Below, piece by piece: positions 6,723-15,178 of a stretch of 64,000 nucleotides of DNA (positions are counted from its first letter, which is position 1; every line of letters starts with the position of its first letter). The stretch comes from Bacteroidales bacterium (GTDB lineage Bacteria; Bacteroidota; Bacteroidia; Bacteroidales; CAIWKO01), in the NCBI GenBank assembly GCA_023228145.1, contig JALOBU010000002.1, positions 140,607-204,606 on the forward strand, read 5' to 3'. Below the pieces are notes generated by a model. The model saw only the letters and a list, made by a program, of their open reading frames with translations, made no database searches and had not been told where the DNA came from. The position numbers and the translations under genes were made by a program.

Positions 6723-9700
6723 ATGAAACGTATTACATTTTCCATTTTGCTCACTTTTGTATTTGCCGACTTTGCTTTAAATGCTCAGAATGAAATGAGG
6801 CTGCTGCGTTTTCCTGCGATACACGCCAACACCATTGTTTTCTCCTATGCCGGAGATTTATACTCGGTGGATAAAAAGGGAGGCACCGCCCGCAAACTTA
6901 CCAGCGACATAGGTTACGAGATGTTTGCACGCTTTTCGCCCGATGGCAATAACATAGCCTTTACAGCCCAATACGACGGCAACACCGAAATTTATACGAT
7001 GCCCGCCGCCGGCGGACTGCCCGTTAGGCAGACATATACCGCCACACTCGGCAGGGATGACCTCTCCGACCGTATGGGCCCCAACAACATTGTCATGACA
7101 TGGAAAGACAATCAAACCATTATTTTCAGATCAAGAATGAAGTCTTTCAACGATTTCAAAGGACAGCTGTTCAGCATAAATACAACAGATGGAAAAATGG
7201 AAGAATTGCCCTTGCCATGCGGAGGATTTTGCTCTTATGCTCCTGACAAAACCAAATTAGCATACAATCGTGTATTCCGCGAATTCAGAACCTGGAAATA
7301 TTATAAAGGCGGCATGGCCGACGATATCTGGATATACGATTTTAAAGAAAAAACCACTGTAAATATTACCAATAACCCTGCTCAAGATATTTTCCCCATG
7401 TGGCATGGCGATATTATCTATTTCCTCTCCGACCGCGACCGTATCATGAATCTTTTTAGCTATAATATTACTAGTAAAGAAACTAAAAAACTTACGGACT
7501 TTACCGAATTCGACATGAAATTCCCGTCCCTTGGCGACAGCTCTATTGTCTTTGAAAATGGAGGTTACATTTATATTTTTGACTTCAAAACACAAAAGTC
7601 AACAAAGGTAAATATTCAAATAGCCGACGACCTGAATACAGGCCGCAATGAGATGAAAGACGCCTTCAAAAACATTACCGGCTACGACATTTCCCCTGAC
7701 GGTAAACGGCTTGTTTTCAACGGGCGCGGCGATGTGTTTTCTGTGCCTGCAAAAAGCGGTATCACACGTAACCTGACACAAAGTTCCGGAATTCATGACC
7801 GCAATGCCGCCTGGTCGCCCGATGGAAAATATATTGCTTACATTTCGGATGCAAGCGGGGAAGATGAAATATATATTGTTGCACAGGACGGAACATCAGA
7901 ACCTGTTAAACTCACTACGAAGTCCGATACATACAAATACCAGCCTATATGGTCGCCTGACAGTAAGAAATTACTTTGGTCTGATAACATGTTAAGACTG
8001 CAATATGTTGACATAGAGACAAAAAATGTAACGCAGGTTGACAAAGCCACTGACGGAGAATTCAGGGAATTTGACTGGTCGCCCGACAGCAAATGGATTG
8101 CTTACGCCAGACCTGACAGAAGCAGTGAGATAAAAATCTACTTATACGAGCTGGCTTCTTCAAAAAAACATGCTGTTACCGATGGATGGTACGACTGCGG
8201 CGAGCCGGTTTTCAGCTCTGACGGGAAATACCTGTTTTTTGCTTCTTCACGCGACTTTAATCCTATTTACAGCTGGACGGAATGGAACCACGCATATACA
8301 AACATGAATAAAATTTATATGCTTACCCTTGCCAAAACAACGCCCTCCCCTTTTCAGCCAACTGATGATGAAGTGAAAATAAGCAGCGAAACTAAAGAAA
8401 GTGAATCCAAAGAAAATGACAGCAAAACAGTTGAAGTAAAAATTGATATTGACGGCATCTCTGACCGGATTATTGCCTTTCCCGTAAGTGCGGGCAATTA
8501 CTGGAATATCAGCAGTGCCGGCAATATGGTTTATTATTGCCGCACCACAACATCCGAGCCAAGCGCAGCACTTATAGCCTTTGACCTGAAAGAAAAAAAG
8601 GAAACCAACCTGGGGGCATACAGAAATTACATCCTATCTTATGACAAAAAGAAAATAGTAATAAGCGATAAAGGAAAGTACGCAGTAATTGACCTGCCGA
8701 AATCAAAAATTGAAATAAAAGACTATGTGGACTTGTCGAACATGAAGGTATGGATAAACCTTAAGGACGAATGGAAACAGATTTTCACAGAATCATGGCG
8801 GCAGATGCGAGATTTCTTTTACGACCCCGGTATGCATGGCTTGGACTGGAAAGCCATATACAAAAAATACGAGCCCCTTACAGTTTATGTAAACCACCGT
8901 GCCGACCTTACCTATATCATTGGGGAAATGATAGGAGAACTTAATGTGGGGCATGCTTATACAGGTGGAGGTGAAAAACCCGAGCCTGAGAAAATAAAAA
9001 TTGGATTACTCGGCGCTGAAATAGTAAAAGACAATTCGGGATATTACCAGATTAATAAAATATTACACGGTGAAAACTGGAACGATAATACCCGTTCGCC
9101 ACTGACCGAAGTCGGAGTGGATGTGAAGGAAGGTGATTTCATTATTGCTGTTAACGGAAAATCTGTTTTAAATTCAAAAAACATTTATGAATTGCTGATC
9201 AATACTGCCGGACAACAGGTGGAACTCACGGTAAGCACTACTGCTTCGGCACAGGGTGCCCGCAAAGTTATCGTTATCCCCGTCGAAGACGAATCGGGCC
9301 TTTACTATTACAACTGGGTGCAAAACAACATAAAAAAGGTTAACGAAGCCACAGACGGCAAAGTGGGATATATCCACATCCCCGACATGAGCGTTGGAGG
9401 GCTTAACGAATTTGTAAAACATTTTTATCCCCAGCTCAGCAAACAAGCCCTGATTATTGACGACCGTGGCAACGGTGGCGGCAATGTTTCGCCTATGATC
9501 ATCGAGCGCCTGAACCGCGAATTGGTGTATATGAAAATGTCGCGCAATACCAGGCAAAACACAGCAGGCATTGCTCAGCAGTATGGGCCAAAAATATGTT
9601 TGATCGACCAGTATTCTGCTTCTGATGGTGATTTATTTCCCTATCAGTTCAAGGAATTAAAGATTGGAAAATTAGTTGGGCAGCGAACCTGGGGCGGTGT

Positions 9701-9965
9701 GGTTGGCATACGCGGCTCTTTACCATTGATTGACGGAGGATATCTTAACAAACCTGAATTTGCCCATTACGATGCCGAAGGTAAAAAATGGATTATCGAA
9801 GGTTATGGAGTTGACCCGGATGTATTAATAATTAATGACCCTGCTAAAGAATATTCCGGTGAAGACGAACAGTTGAACAAAGCCATAGAGTTGATATTGG
9901 AAGAATTGAAAAAAACCGATACCAAACTGCCGCCAATACCGCCATTTCCGGATAAGACGAAATAA
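6723..9965 (+). CDS. Tricorn-like S41 family serine protease
   Basis: The 1080-residue protein begins with a signal peptide (cut near ALNAQ, residue 21) and so should act in the periplasm or be exported. The N-terminal half is a beta-propeller built of TolB/WD40-like PD40 repeats (repeated WSPDGK/WSPDSK motifs between about residues 50 and 520). A tricorn core domain, a PDZ domain (about 760-850) and an S41 peptidase domain follow. The catalytic serine should be S967 in YSASDGD, matching the position of the tricorn protease nucleophile. Such proteins degrade oligopeptides. A full promoter lies upstream and a bidirectional terminator downstream, so the gene is probably monocistronic. Confidence 0.92.
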   Translation: MKRITFSILLTFVFADFALNAQNEMRLLRFPAIHANTIVFSYAGDLYSVDKKGGTARKLTSDIGYEMFARFSPDGNNIAFTAQYDGNTEIYTMPAAGGLPVRQTYTATLGRDDLSDRMGPNNIVMTWKDNQTIIFRSRMKSFNDFKGQLFSINTTDGKMEELPLPCGGFCSYAPDKTKLAYNRVFREFRTWKYYKGGMADDIWIYDFKEKTTVNITNNPAQDIFPMWHGDIIYFLSDRDRIMNLFSYNITSKETKKLTDFTEFDMKFPSLGDSSIVFENGGYIYIFDFKTQKSTKVNIQIADDLNTGRNEMKDAFKNITGYDISPDGKRLVFNGRGDVFSVPAKSGITRNLTQSSGIHDRNAAWSPDGKYIAYISDASGEDEIYIVAQDGTSEPVKLTTKSDTYKYQPIWSPDSKKLLWSDNMLRLQYVDIETKNVTQVDKATDGEFREFDWSPDSKWIAYARPDRSSEIKIYLYELASSKKHAVTDGWYDCGEPVFSSDGKYLFFASSRDFNPIYSWTEWNHAYTNMNKIYMLTLAKTTPSPFQPTDDEVKISSETKESESKENDSKTVEVKIDIDGISDRIIAFPVSAGNYWNISSAGNMVYYCRTTTSEPSAALIAFDLKEKKETNLGAYRNYILSYDKKKIVISDKGKYAVIDLPKSKIEIKDYVDLSNMKVWINLKDEWKQIFTESWRQMRDFFYDPGMHGLDWKAIYKKYEPLTVYVNHRADLTYIIGEMIGELNVGHAYTGGGEKPEPEKIKIGLLGAEIVKDNSGYYQINKILHGENWNDNTRSPLTEVGVDVKEGDFIIAVNGKSVLNSKNIYELLINTAGQQVELTVSTTASAQGARKVIVIPVEDESGLYYYNWVQNNIKKVNEATDGKVGYIHIPDMSVGGLNEFVKHFYPQLSKQALIIDDRGNGGGNVSPMIIERLNRELVYMKMSRNTRQNTAGIAQQYGPKICLIDQYSASDGDLFPYQFKELKIGKLVGQRTWGGVVGIRGSLPLIDGGYLNKPEFAHYDAEGKKWIIEGYGVDPDVLIINDPAKEYSGEDEQLNKAIELILEELKKTDTKLPPIPPFPDKTK

Positions 9966-10008
9966 GTGAATAAAAAAAACTTTGAAATTTCAAAACGATA
10001 TGCAATAA

Positions 10009-10035
10009 AAAAGCCGGTCAAAAAGGCCGGCTTTT
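10009..10035. terminator. Bidirectional rho-independent terminator
   Basis: AAAAGCCGG (10009-10017) pairs with CCGGCTTTT (10027-10035), flanked by A and T runs on both sides. It lies between the convergent genes for the tricorn-like protease (+) and superoxide dismutase (-) and can serve both. Confidence 0.8.
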
Positions 10036-10146
10036 AATGAAATAACATTTACGTTTATTCTTTTTTTTCTGTTCTGCAACTTCTACATTGTGCATTTATA
10101 CTAAATGGCAAAAAAAGAAGGCATAACCCTACTATATAGTAAAAGT

Positions 10147-10878
10147 TCATTTTTTTATAGCTTTTTGATAGCGTTCTTCAACTGCTTTCCAGTTTAAGAC
10201 ATTCCAGAATGCATTGATGTAATCTGCACGCTTATTTTGATATTTCAGGTAGTATGCATGCTCCCATACATCCATACCCAGGATTGGGATACCGTGTTTT
10301 TCAGTCACATCCATCAAGGGGTTATCCTGATTGGGAGTTGAACTGATAAAAAGCCCGCCATTTTCATCAACACTAAGCCAGACCCAGCCGCTGCCAAAAC
10401 GTGTCATTCCGGCATTGAAAAAATCTTCTTTAAATTTTTCCATGCTTCCAAAGCGCTTTATTAAAAGGTCCTCAAAACCTTCTGACATTTTCGAGCCGCC
10501 CGGAGTCATTATGTCCCAGAAAAGTTCATGATTGAAATATCCACCTCCGTTATTTCTAACTGCTGCAGGATACTTACTTACTTCAGCAAACACATCAATC
10601 AACTCTTTATTCTCGAGAGCTGTGCCGTTTATTGCTTTTAAAAAATTATCAAAATATGCTTTGTGGTGCCTTGAATAATGAATCTCCATTGTCATTTTAT
10701 CAATATAGGGCTCCAGGGCATCGTAATCATAAGGCAAAGGTTTAAATTCATGATTTATTTTTTCAGTTGTATTCATAAGGGTATTTTTTTGTTGGTTAAT
10801 ACTATTTTTATTTGACTGTGCATGTGCCTGTACGGAAAAAATCAACGCCAGACTTAATATAAATATACTTTTTTTCAT
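10147..10878 (-). CDS. sodA: Superoxide dismutase, Mn/Fe family, with signal peptide
   Basis: The 243-residue protein converts superoxide to hydrogen peroxide and oxygen. Metal ligands are H67 (MEIHYSRHH), H117 (YFNHELFW), D203 and H207 (DVWEHAYY). The second-shell glutamine lies at Gln184 in NQDNPLM, and glycine occupies the place where Fe enzymes have Gln (NGGGYFNH), so the Mn or cambialistic type is more likely than strict Fe. Unlike the usual cytoplasmic enzyme it starts with a signal peptide (KKSIFILSLALIFSVQAHAQ). The mature domain begins only after an internal Met35, from which a cytoplasmic form could also start. A 13-bp palindrome lies upstream at 10933-10945. Confidence 0.93.
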   Translation of the reverse strand: MKKSIFILSLALIFSVQAHAQSNKNSINQQKNTLMNTTEKINHEFKPLPYDYDALEPYIDKMTMEIHYSRHHKAYFDNFLKAINGTALENKELIDVFAEVSKYPAAVRNNGGGYFNHELFWDIMTPGGSKMSEGFEDLLIKRFGSMEKFKEDFFNAGMTRFGSGWVWLSVDENGGLFISSTPNQDNPLMDVTEKHGIPILGMDVWEHAYYLKYQNKRADYINAFWNVLNWKAVEERYQKAIKK

Positions 10879-10932
10879 TTAATTATTATTTAGACTTATT
10901 TCAAATAACAAATTGTATGCCAAAATAAAACC

Positions 10933-10945
10933 TGACATCATGTCA
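10933..10945. promoter_or_regulatory. Putative operator dyad upstream of sodA
   Basis: TGACAT-C-ATGTCA is a perfect 13-base dyad, 55-67 bases upstream of the sodA start codon, in the place where a regulator would touch the promoter. The binding protein is unknown. Confidence 0.35.
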
Positions 10946-10983
10946 CATGAATGTTTTTTTGAAATAAAATTCAATAGTTATTT

Positions 10984-11790
10984 TTAGGCAAAATCAACCC
11001 GGATGCTGTCATAAAATCCGGCTCCCAGTAATTTTTTTGCACTGCCTTTTACCACAGCAATTTCGAGCATGCCTGAAGAACCAAATAAGGCCATAAGTTC
11101 TCCACCTGTTTCTTCCGAATAATTCCTGCTTATTTTGGTTATCGTATGATTTCTGAAATAGATGGCAAAATTCCTTTTTCCCCTTACCTCTTCAAATTCA
11201 TCCATACTGATATTTGTGATGGCGTTGCCGTATGAATCAATATAGGCAACAATGCCACTGATGGAATCATTCTGGATGGCAGGCTTGAATTTGTTGACAA
11301 AAAACAATTTCTTTTTTTCAACTCCCAATTTATCCACAGGAGTGCCTGAAGCTATTTCGCATGCAATACCAGCGTAAATGGTATAGGCAGGAAAAATAAA
11401 TGACTTCATTTTCGGCGGGGCAGAGATTTTTATAATCTTGTCAGGATTATTGTTACATAGCAGAGTGAATATGCCATTATTAAGTCCGACAAAATAATGC
11501 TTGTTATAACATACAATGGCATGATACACTTCAATTGTTTCGGGGTCATAATCATCATCCTCTTTGATTTCAATTTGAAAGTCAACACCCACAATATGAA
11601 TACTACCATCAGGAAAATTTTTATAGGAATGCTCAAGCACGTATGCAGCATGAGAGATGCTGAATTTTTCGATAGCATGTGAAATATCAACAATCATGGC
11701 TCCCGGCAAGCGGCTTATGATTAGGCCCTTAACAGCCGCTATGTAATGGTCGGAAATACCCCAGTCCGTTGTTAAGGTTATGATTGCCAT
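10984..11790 (-). CDS. S-adenosylmethionine hydrolase (DUF62 family)
   Basis: The 268-residue protein belongs to the DUF62/SAM hydroxide adenosyltransferase family, relatives of fluorinase and chlorinase that mostly split SAM into adenosine and methionine. Typical marks are ITLTTDWG at residues 3-10, DISHAIEKFSISHAAYVL near 36-53, the middle VAYIDSYGNAITNIS (two-domain linker region) and the C-terminal LMALFGSSGMLEIAV. Halogenase activity needs a 20-residue loop insertion that I do not see. It is divergently transcribed from phoH, and a TAAATTTG -7 motif lies at 11810-11817. Confidence 0.88.
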   Translation of the reverse strand: MAIITLTTDWGISDHYIAAVKGLIISRLPGAMIVDISHAIEKFSISHAAYVLEHSYKNFPDGSIHIVGVDFQIEIKEDDDYDPETIEVYHAIVCYNKHYFVGLNNGIFTLLCNNNPDKIIKISAPPKMKSFIFPAYTIYAGIACEIASGTPVDKLGVEKKKLFFVNKFKPAIQNDSISGIVAYIDSYGNAITNISMDEFEEVRGKRNFAIYFRNHTITKISRNYSEETGGELMALFGSSGMLEIAVVKGSAKKLLGAGFYDSIRVDFA

Positions 11791-11848
11791 AAATGCAGAT
11801 ATTTGCCATCAAATTTACAAATTTTAAAAAGTACAACACAATATTTGT

Positions 11849-11856
11849 TATTTTTG
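11849..11856 (+). promoter_or_regulatory. Putative -7 element for phoH
   Basis: TATTTTTG matches TAnnTTTG and lies 23 bases before the phoH ATG. Together with TAAATTTG on the other strand (11810-11817) it gives a compact divergent promoter region. Confidence 0.4.
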
Positions 11857-11879
11857 TTTGAAAAAGAATTAGCTTTTTC

Positions 11880-12824
11880 ATGAATGAAAAAATAATACGT
11901 TTAGATTTCATAAATCCTTTGGATTTTTTTGGTATTAATGACCAAAACATTGAGTTCATACGCGGCTATTTCCCAAAATTGAAAATCATTGCCCGTGATA
12001 ATTTACTGAAAGTTTTGGGAGAACCTGCTGAAATTGAATCCTTCGAAGAAACTATTTCTATTCTGATAAAACACTATAATGCTAAAGGATTTATTAATAC
12101 TGAAATCATCCAGCAGGTTTTAAATGCAGATGCCAATACTGAACAACTTAGTGGTGAACCACAAAACGACATCATTATTCATGGTCAGAACGGCATTCTT
12201 ATAAGAGCTAAAACACCCAACCAACGTGCTTTAATAGAAAGCTGCCGTAGCAACGACCTTATTTTTGCTGTTGGCCCTGCCGGTACAGGCAAGACGTATA
12301 CCTCTGTAGCCCTTGCAGTAAGGGCATTACGCAACAAGGAAGTGAAGCGCATCATTCTGACAAGGCCTGCAGTGGAAGCTGGTGAAAATCTCGGCTTTTT
12401 ACCTGGCGACCTTAAAGACAAACTCGACCCATATATGCAGCCTTTGTACGACGCACTATGGGATATGCTGCCCACACAAAAACTCAGAACATATATTGAA
12501 GAACGCATCATAGAAATAGCCCCACTGGCTTATATGCGGGGCAGAACCCTCGACAACGCATTTGTCATCCTTGATGAAGCCCAAAACTCCACCATAAACC
12601 AGATGAAAATGTTTCTGACACGCATGGGACGTACTGCAAAATTTATTGTTACAGGCGACATCACACAGATAGACCTTCCAAAAAATCAGGCTTCGGGGTT
12701 GGTGAATGCCATCGAGATACTGAAAGGAATAAAAGGCATTGATATCATTTATTTCAACAACGCCGATATCATACGTCACAAACTGATAACTGAAATAATA
12801 AACGCCTATAACAAAGAAAAATGA
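11880..12824 (+). CDS. phoH: PhoH family ATPase
   Basis: The 314-residue cytoplasmic protein is a PhoH-type P-loop ATPase. Walker A is GPAGTGKT at residues 132-139 and Walker B is FVILDEAQN near 226-234, with the family stretches LTRPAVEAGENLGFLPGD and TGDITQIDLP. The N-terminal 110 residues match the YbeZ-like form, linked in other bacteria to ribosome and RNA maintenance. YbeY is not seen next to it. The stop overlaps the start of the following lipoprotein gene by 4 bases (ATGA), suggesting coupled translation. Confidence 0.93.
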   Translation: MNEKIIRLDFINPLDFFGINDQNIEFIRGYFPKLKIIARDNLLKVLGEPAEIESFEETISILIKHYNAKGFINTEIIQQVLNADANTEQLSGEPQNDIIIHGQNGILIRAKTPNQRALIESCRSNDLIFAVGPAGTGKTYTSVALAVRALRNKEVKRIILTRPAVEAGENLGFLPGDLKDKLDPYMQPLYDALWDMLPTQKLRTYIEERIIEIAPLAYMRGRTLDNAFVILDEAQNSTINQMKMFLTRMGRTAKFIVTGDITQIDLPKNQASGLVNAIEILKGIKGIDIIYFNNADIIRHKLITEIINAYNKEK

Positions 12825-13318
12825 AGAAGCTGGCTGTACTTTTTCTTGTATCGCTTTTTTGTGTTTCATGCAGCAAATACGAAAACGGCCCTTCCCTAAC
12901 ACATCACTCAGCAAAAAAAAAACTGACAGCAAAATGGCAGCTGTCGAGCATTTTGTTGAATGCCAATGATACGGCTTCTGATTATTTTTCCCAGAACCTT
13001 CAAATTTACCCTTTCAATATTTATGCAGACTGGGACAAAAACTATTACATAGCCATTTCACATCCTGATGGCAATCTTATTGCAAAATCGGGTTTAATAA
13101 TAAATAAGCAGGTAACACAACTGAATTTTGCGATGGAATCAATGGAATTATACGAAACCCTGGCTTCTTCCCTATTTATGCATATTCCTTTTTTACAACA
13201 GGAAAATGACTGGGTGATAAAGCACCTGACAAAGAAAGAGCTGTGGATATACACAATTTCCGGAGGAGTTAAATCTGAGTTACACTTTGATATGATTAGC
13301 GATTATGCGGATTACTAA
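12821..13318 (+). CDS. Hypothetical lipoprotein, lipocalin-like
   Basis: The 165-residue product has a short signal sequence with a lipobox ending at Cys17 (CVSCSK). The following AKWQLSSILLNANDTASDY looks like the start of the small lipocalin-like beta-barrel domain common in Bacteroidota lipoproteins. Function is unknown. It overlaps phoH by 4 bases and ends 16 bases before purC, so it sits inside the phoH-purC transcription unit. Confidence 0.7.
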   Translation: MKKLAVLFLVSLFCVSCSKYENGPSLTHHSAKKKLTAKWQLSSILLNANDTASDYFSQNLQIYPFNIYADWDKNYYIAISHPDGNLIAKSGLIINKQVTQLNFAMESMELYETLASSLFMHIPFLQQENDWVIKHLTKKELWIYTISGGVKSELHFDMISDYADY

Positions 13319-13334
13319 ACAAAATTTATATCCC

Positions 13335-14282
13335 ATGAACAATGCAATTGTAAAAACATCATTTCAATTTCCCCGACAAAAAGGGTTTTATGAAGGAAAG
13401 GTAAGAGATGTTTATAATATTAACGACGAAATATTGCTGATGGTGGTCACTGACCGTATTTCGGCCTTTGACGTGGTGCTACCTAAAGGCATACCTTACA
13501 AAGGGCAGGTGCTGAATCAGATAGCAGCAAAATTTTTAGATGAAACCTTCGACATTGTCCCCAACTGGAAACTTGCCGTACCTGACCCCATGGTTACTGC
13601 CGGCATCAAATGCGAACCTTTTAAGGTTGAGATGGTCATTCGCGGATATTTATCTGGGCATGCCTGGCGTGAATACAAAGCCGGGAAACGCTCCCTGTGC
13701 GGCGAGCCCCTGCCCGAAGACATGAAAGAGAATGATAAATTTCCCCGGCCTATCATCACTCCCACCACTAAAGAAAGCATTGGGCATGATGAGGACATCT
13801 CAAAAGAAGATATAATCAGGCACGGACTGGTGTCTTCTGCTGATTATGAAATGCTGGAGAAATACACCTATGATTTATTTAAACGAGGTACAGAGATTGC
13901 AGCAAAGATGGGTTTGATACTTGTTGACACTAAATACGAATTCGGCAAAAGGGACGGAAAGATATACTTGATCGACGAAATACACACACCTGATTCTTCG
14001 AGGTATTTTTACAAAGAAGGTTATGAAGAACGCCAGCGGGCCGGGCAGCCGCAAAAGCAACTCTCGAAGGAGTTTGTGAGAGAATGGCTCATGGATAATG
14101 GGTTTCAGGGCAAAGAAGGCCAGCAGGTTCCGGAGATGACCGAAGATATCGTGAACGGAATATCGGAGCGCTATATTGAACTTTATGAAAATATCACAGG
14201 GGAAAAATTTGTGAGAGCTGAAGTGGCAGATGTTCTGAACAGGGTAGAGAAAAACCTGAAGAGTTATTTGGAAAAATTTTAG
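13335..14282 (+). CDS. purC: Phosphoribosylaminoimidazole-succinocarboxamide synthase
   Basis: SAICAR synthetase joins aspartate to CAIR with ATP in purine synthesis. The product has the family start (GFYEGKVRDVYN), ATDRISAFD-like VTDRISAFDVVLP, RGYLSGHAWREY, and DTKYEFG plus DEIHTPDSSRYF at the nucleotide and metal site. I place the start at 13335 (MNNAIVKTSF, 315 residues) and not at 13305, because the earlier ATG would overlap the lipoprotein gene and adds residues not found in the family. This is the longer form of about 310 residues seen in Bacteroidota and yeast. Confidence 0.93.
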   Translation: MNNAIVKTSFQFPRQKGFYEGKVRDVYNINDEILLMVVTDRISAFDVVLPKGIPYKGQVLNQIAAKFLDETFDIVPNWKLAVPDPMVTAGIKCEPFKVEMVIRGYLSGHAWREYKAGKRSLCGEPLPEDMKENDKFPRPIITPTTKESIGHDEDISKEDIIRHGLVSSADYEMLEKYTYDLFKRGTEIAAKMGLILVDTKYEFGKRDGKIYLIDEIHTPDSSRYFYKEGYEERQRAGQPQKQLSKEFVREWLMDNGFQGKEGQQVPEMTEDIVNGISERYIELYENITGEKFVRAEVADVLNRVEKNLKSYLEKF

Positions 14283-14433
14283 TTGCTGGATGGCCATTTG
14301 GCAGTAATAAGTTGTCAGCATTGCAATTAACTTGTTTGACGCTTGAAAAATGGCTTTAGATGACCATTTTTGCTAATTATACCTAAAATTTTAATTACAG
14401 AGAAAATAAAAGATATTTTACCACATAAATACC

Positions 14434-14952
14434 ATGAAAAAAGCGTTAATCATTTTATTGGCAATAGTTACTTCATTTGGGCTTGGTTTTGCGTTTAATA
14501 ATATAATAACTAAAAAATCAAGCACTGAGGAGAGCATTAGAAAAGTAACAGGCATAGGAGGCATTTTCTTTAAATGTAAAGACCCTGAAAAAGTTAGAAA
14601 CTGGTATCAAACCCATCTGGGATTTAATACCAACCCTTACGGAGCAATTTTTGAATGGCGACAGGGCAATGATAGCACTCAGAAAGGCTATACACAATGG
14701 AGTCCGTTTTCTGAAAAAACCAGTTATTTTGACAAAGATTTCATGATAAATTACAGGGTAGAAAACTTAGAAACTCTTGTGATGGAATTAACAAAAAATG
14801 GTGTAAGCATTTTAGATACTATACAAACAGACGAGCTTGGGAAATTTGTTCACATTCTTGATATCGAAGGCAACAAAATTGAATTATGGGAACCCAATGA
14901 TATTGCTTGTGAAAACTATGGAAAAGAAAATGGAATCCCGACAATAAAATGA
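14434..14952 (+). CDS. VOC (glyoxalase/bleomycin-resistance fold) protein with N-terminal anchor
   Basis: The 172-residue protein has an N-terminal hydrophobic segment (about residues 3-23) that is either a signal or an anchor. A vicinal-oxygen-chelate domain follows, opening with GIGGIFFKCKDPEKVRNWYQ. The second half ends with HILDIEGNKIELWEPND, the usual VOC metal/substrate strand. VOC proteins can be lyases, dioxygenases or resistance proteins, so no reaction is assigned. The envelope location is unusual for the family. It stands alone between purC and the T9SS cargo gene. Confidence 0.75.
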   Translation: MKKALIILLAIVTSFGLGFAFNNIITKKSSTEESIRKVTGIGGIFFKCKDPEKVRNWYQTHLGFNTNPYGAIFEWRQGNDSTQKGYTQWSPFSEKTSYFDKDFMINYRVENLETLVMELTKNGVSILDTIQTDELGKFVHILDIEGNKIELWEPNDIACENYGKENGIPTIK

Positions 14953-15178
14953 ACAAATTATTGTCTTTAACGTCATTCCGGTATCTTCAAAAAAATTCAA
15001 AAAAAATTGCGCCGATTGACAAATGAAAAATATACAAACTGATTTCATGTAATTACACTCATTATCAATGTTAAACATAAAACCAAGGCTCCTCTAAAAT
15101 AAAAAACAATTACATTTATTTGAAAGAATTTGTATTTTTATATATTCATAAACTTCACAAAATTTTCAACTTAAGAAA

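Noticed and set aside
10984..11790. Fluorinase/chlorinase for halogenated products
   Set aside because: The loop insertion of halogenases is not seen and there is no biosynthetic cluster; SAM hydrolase is the simpler call.
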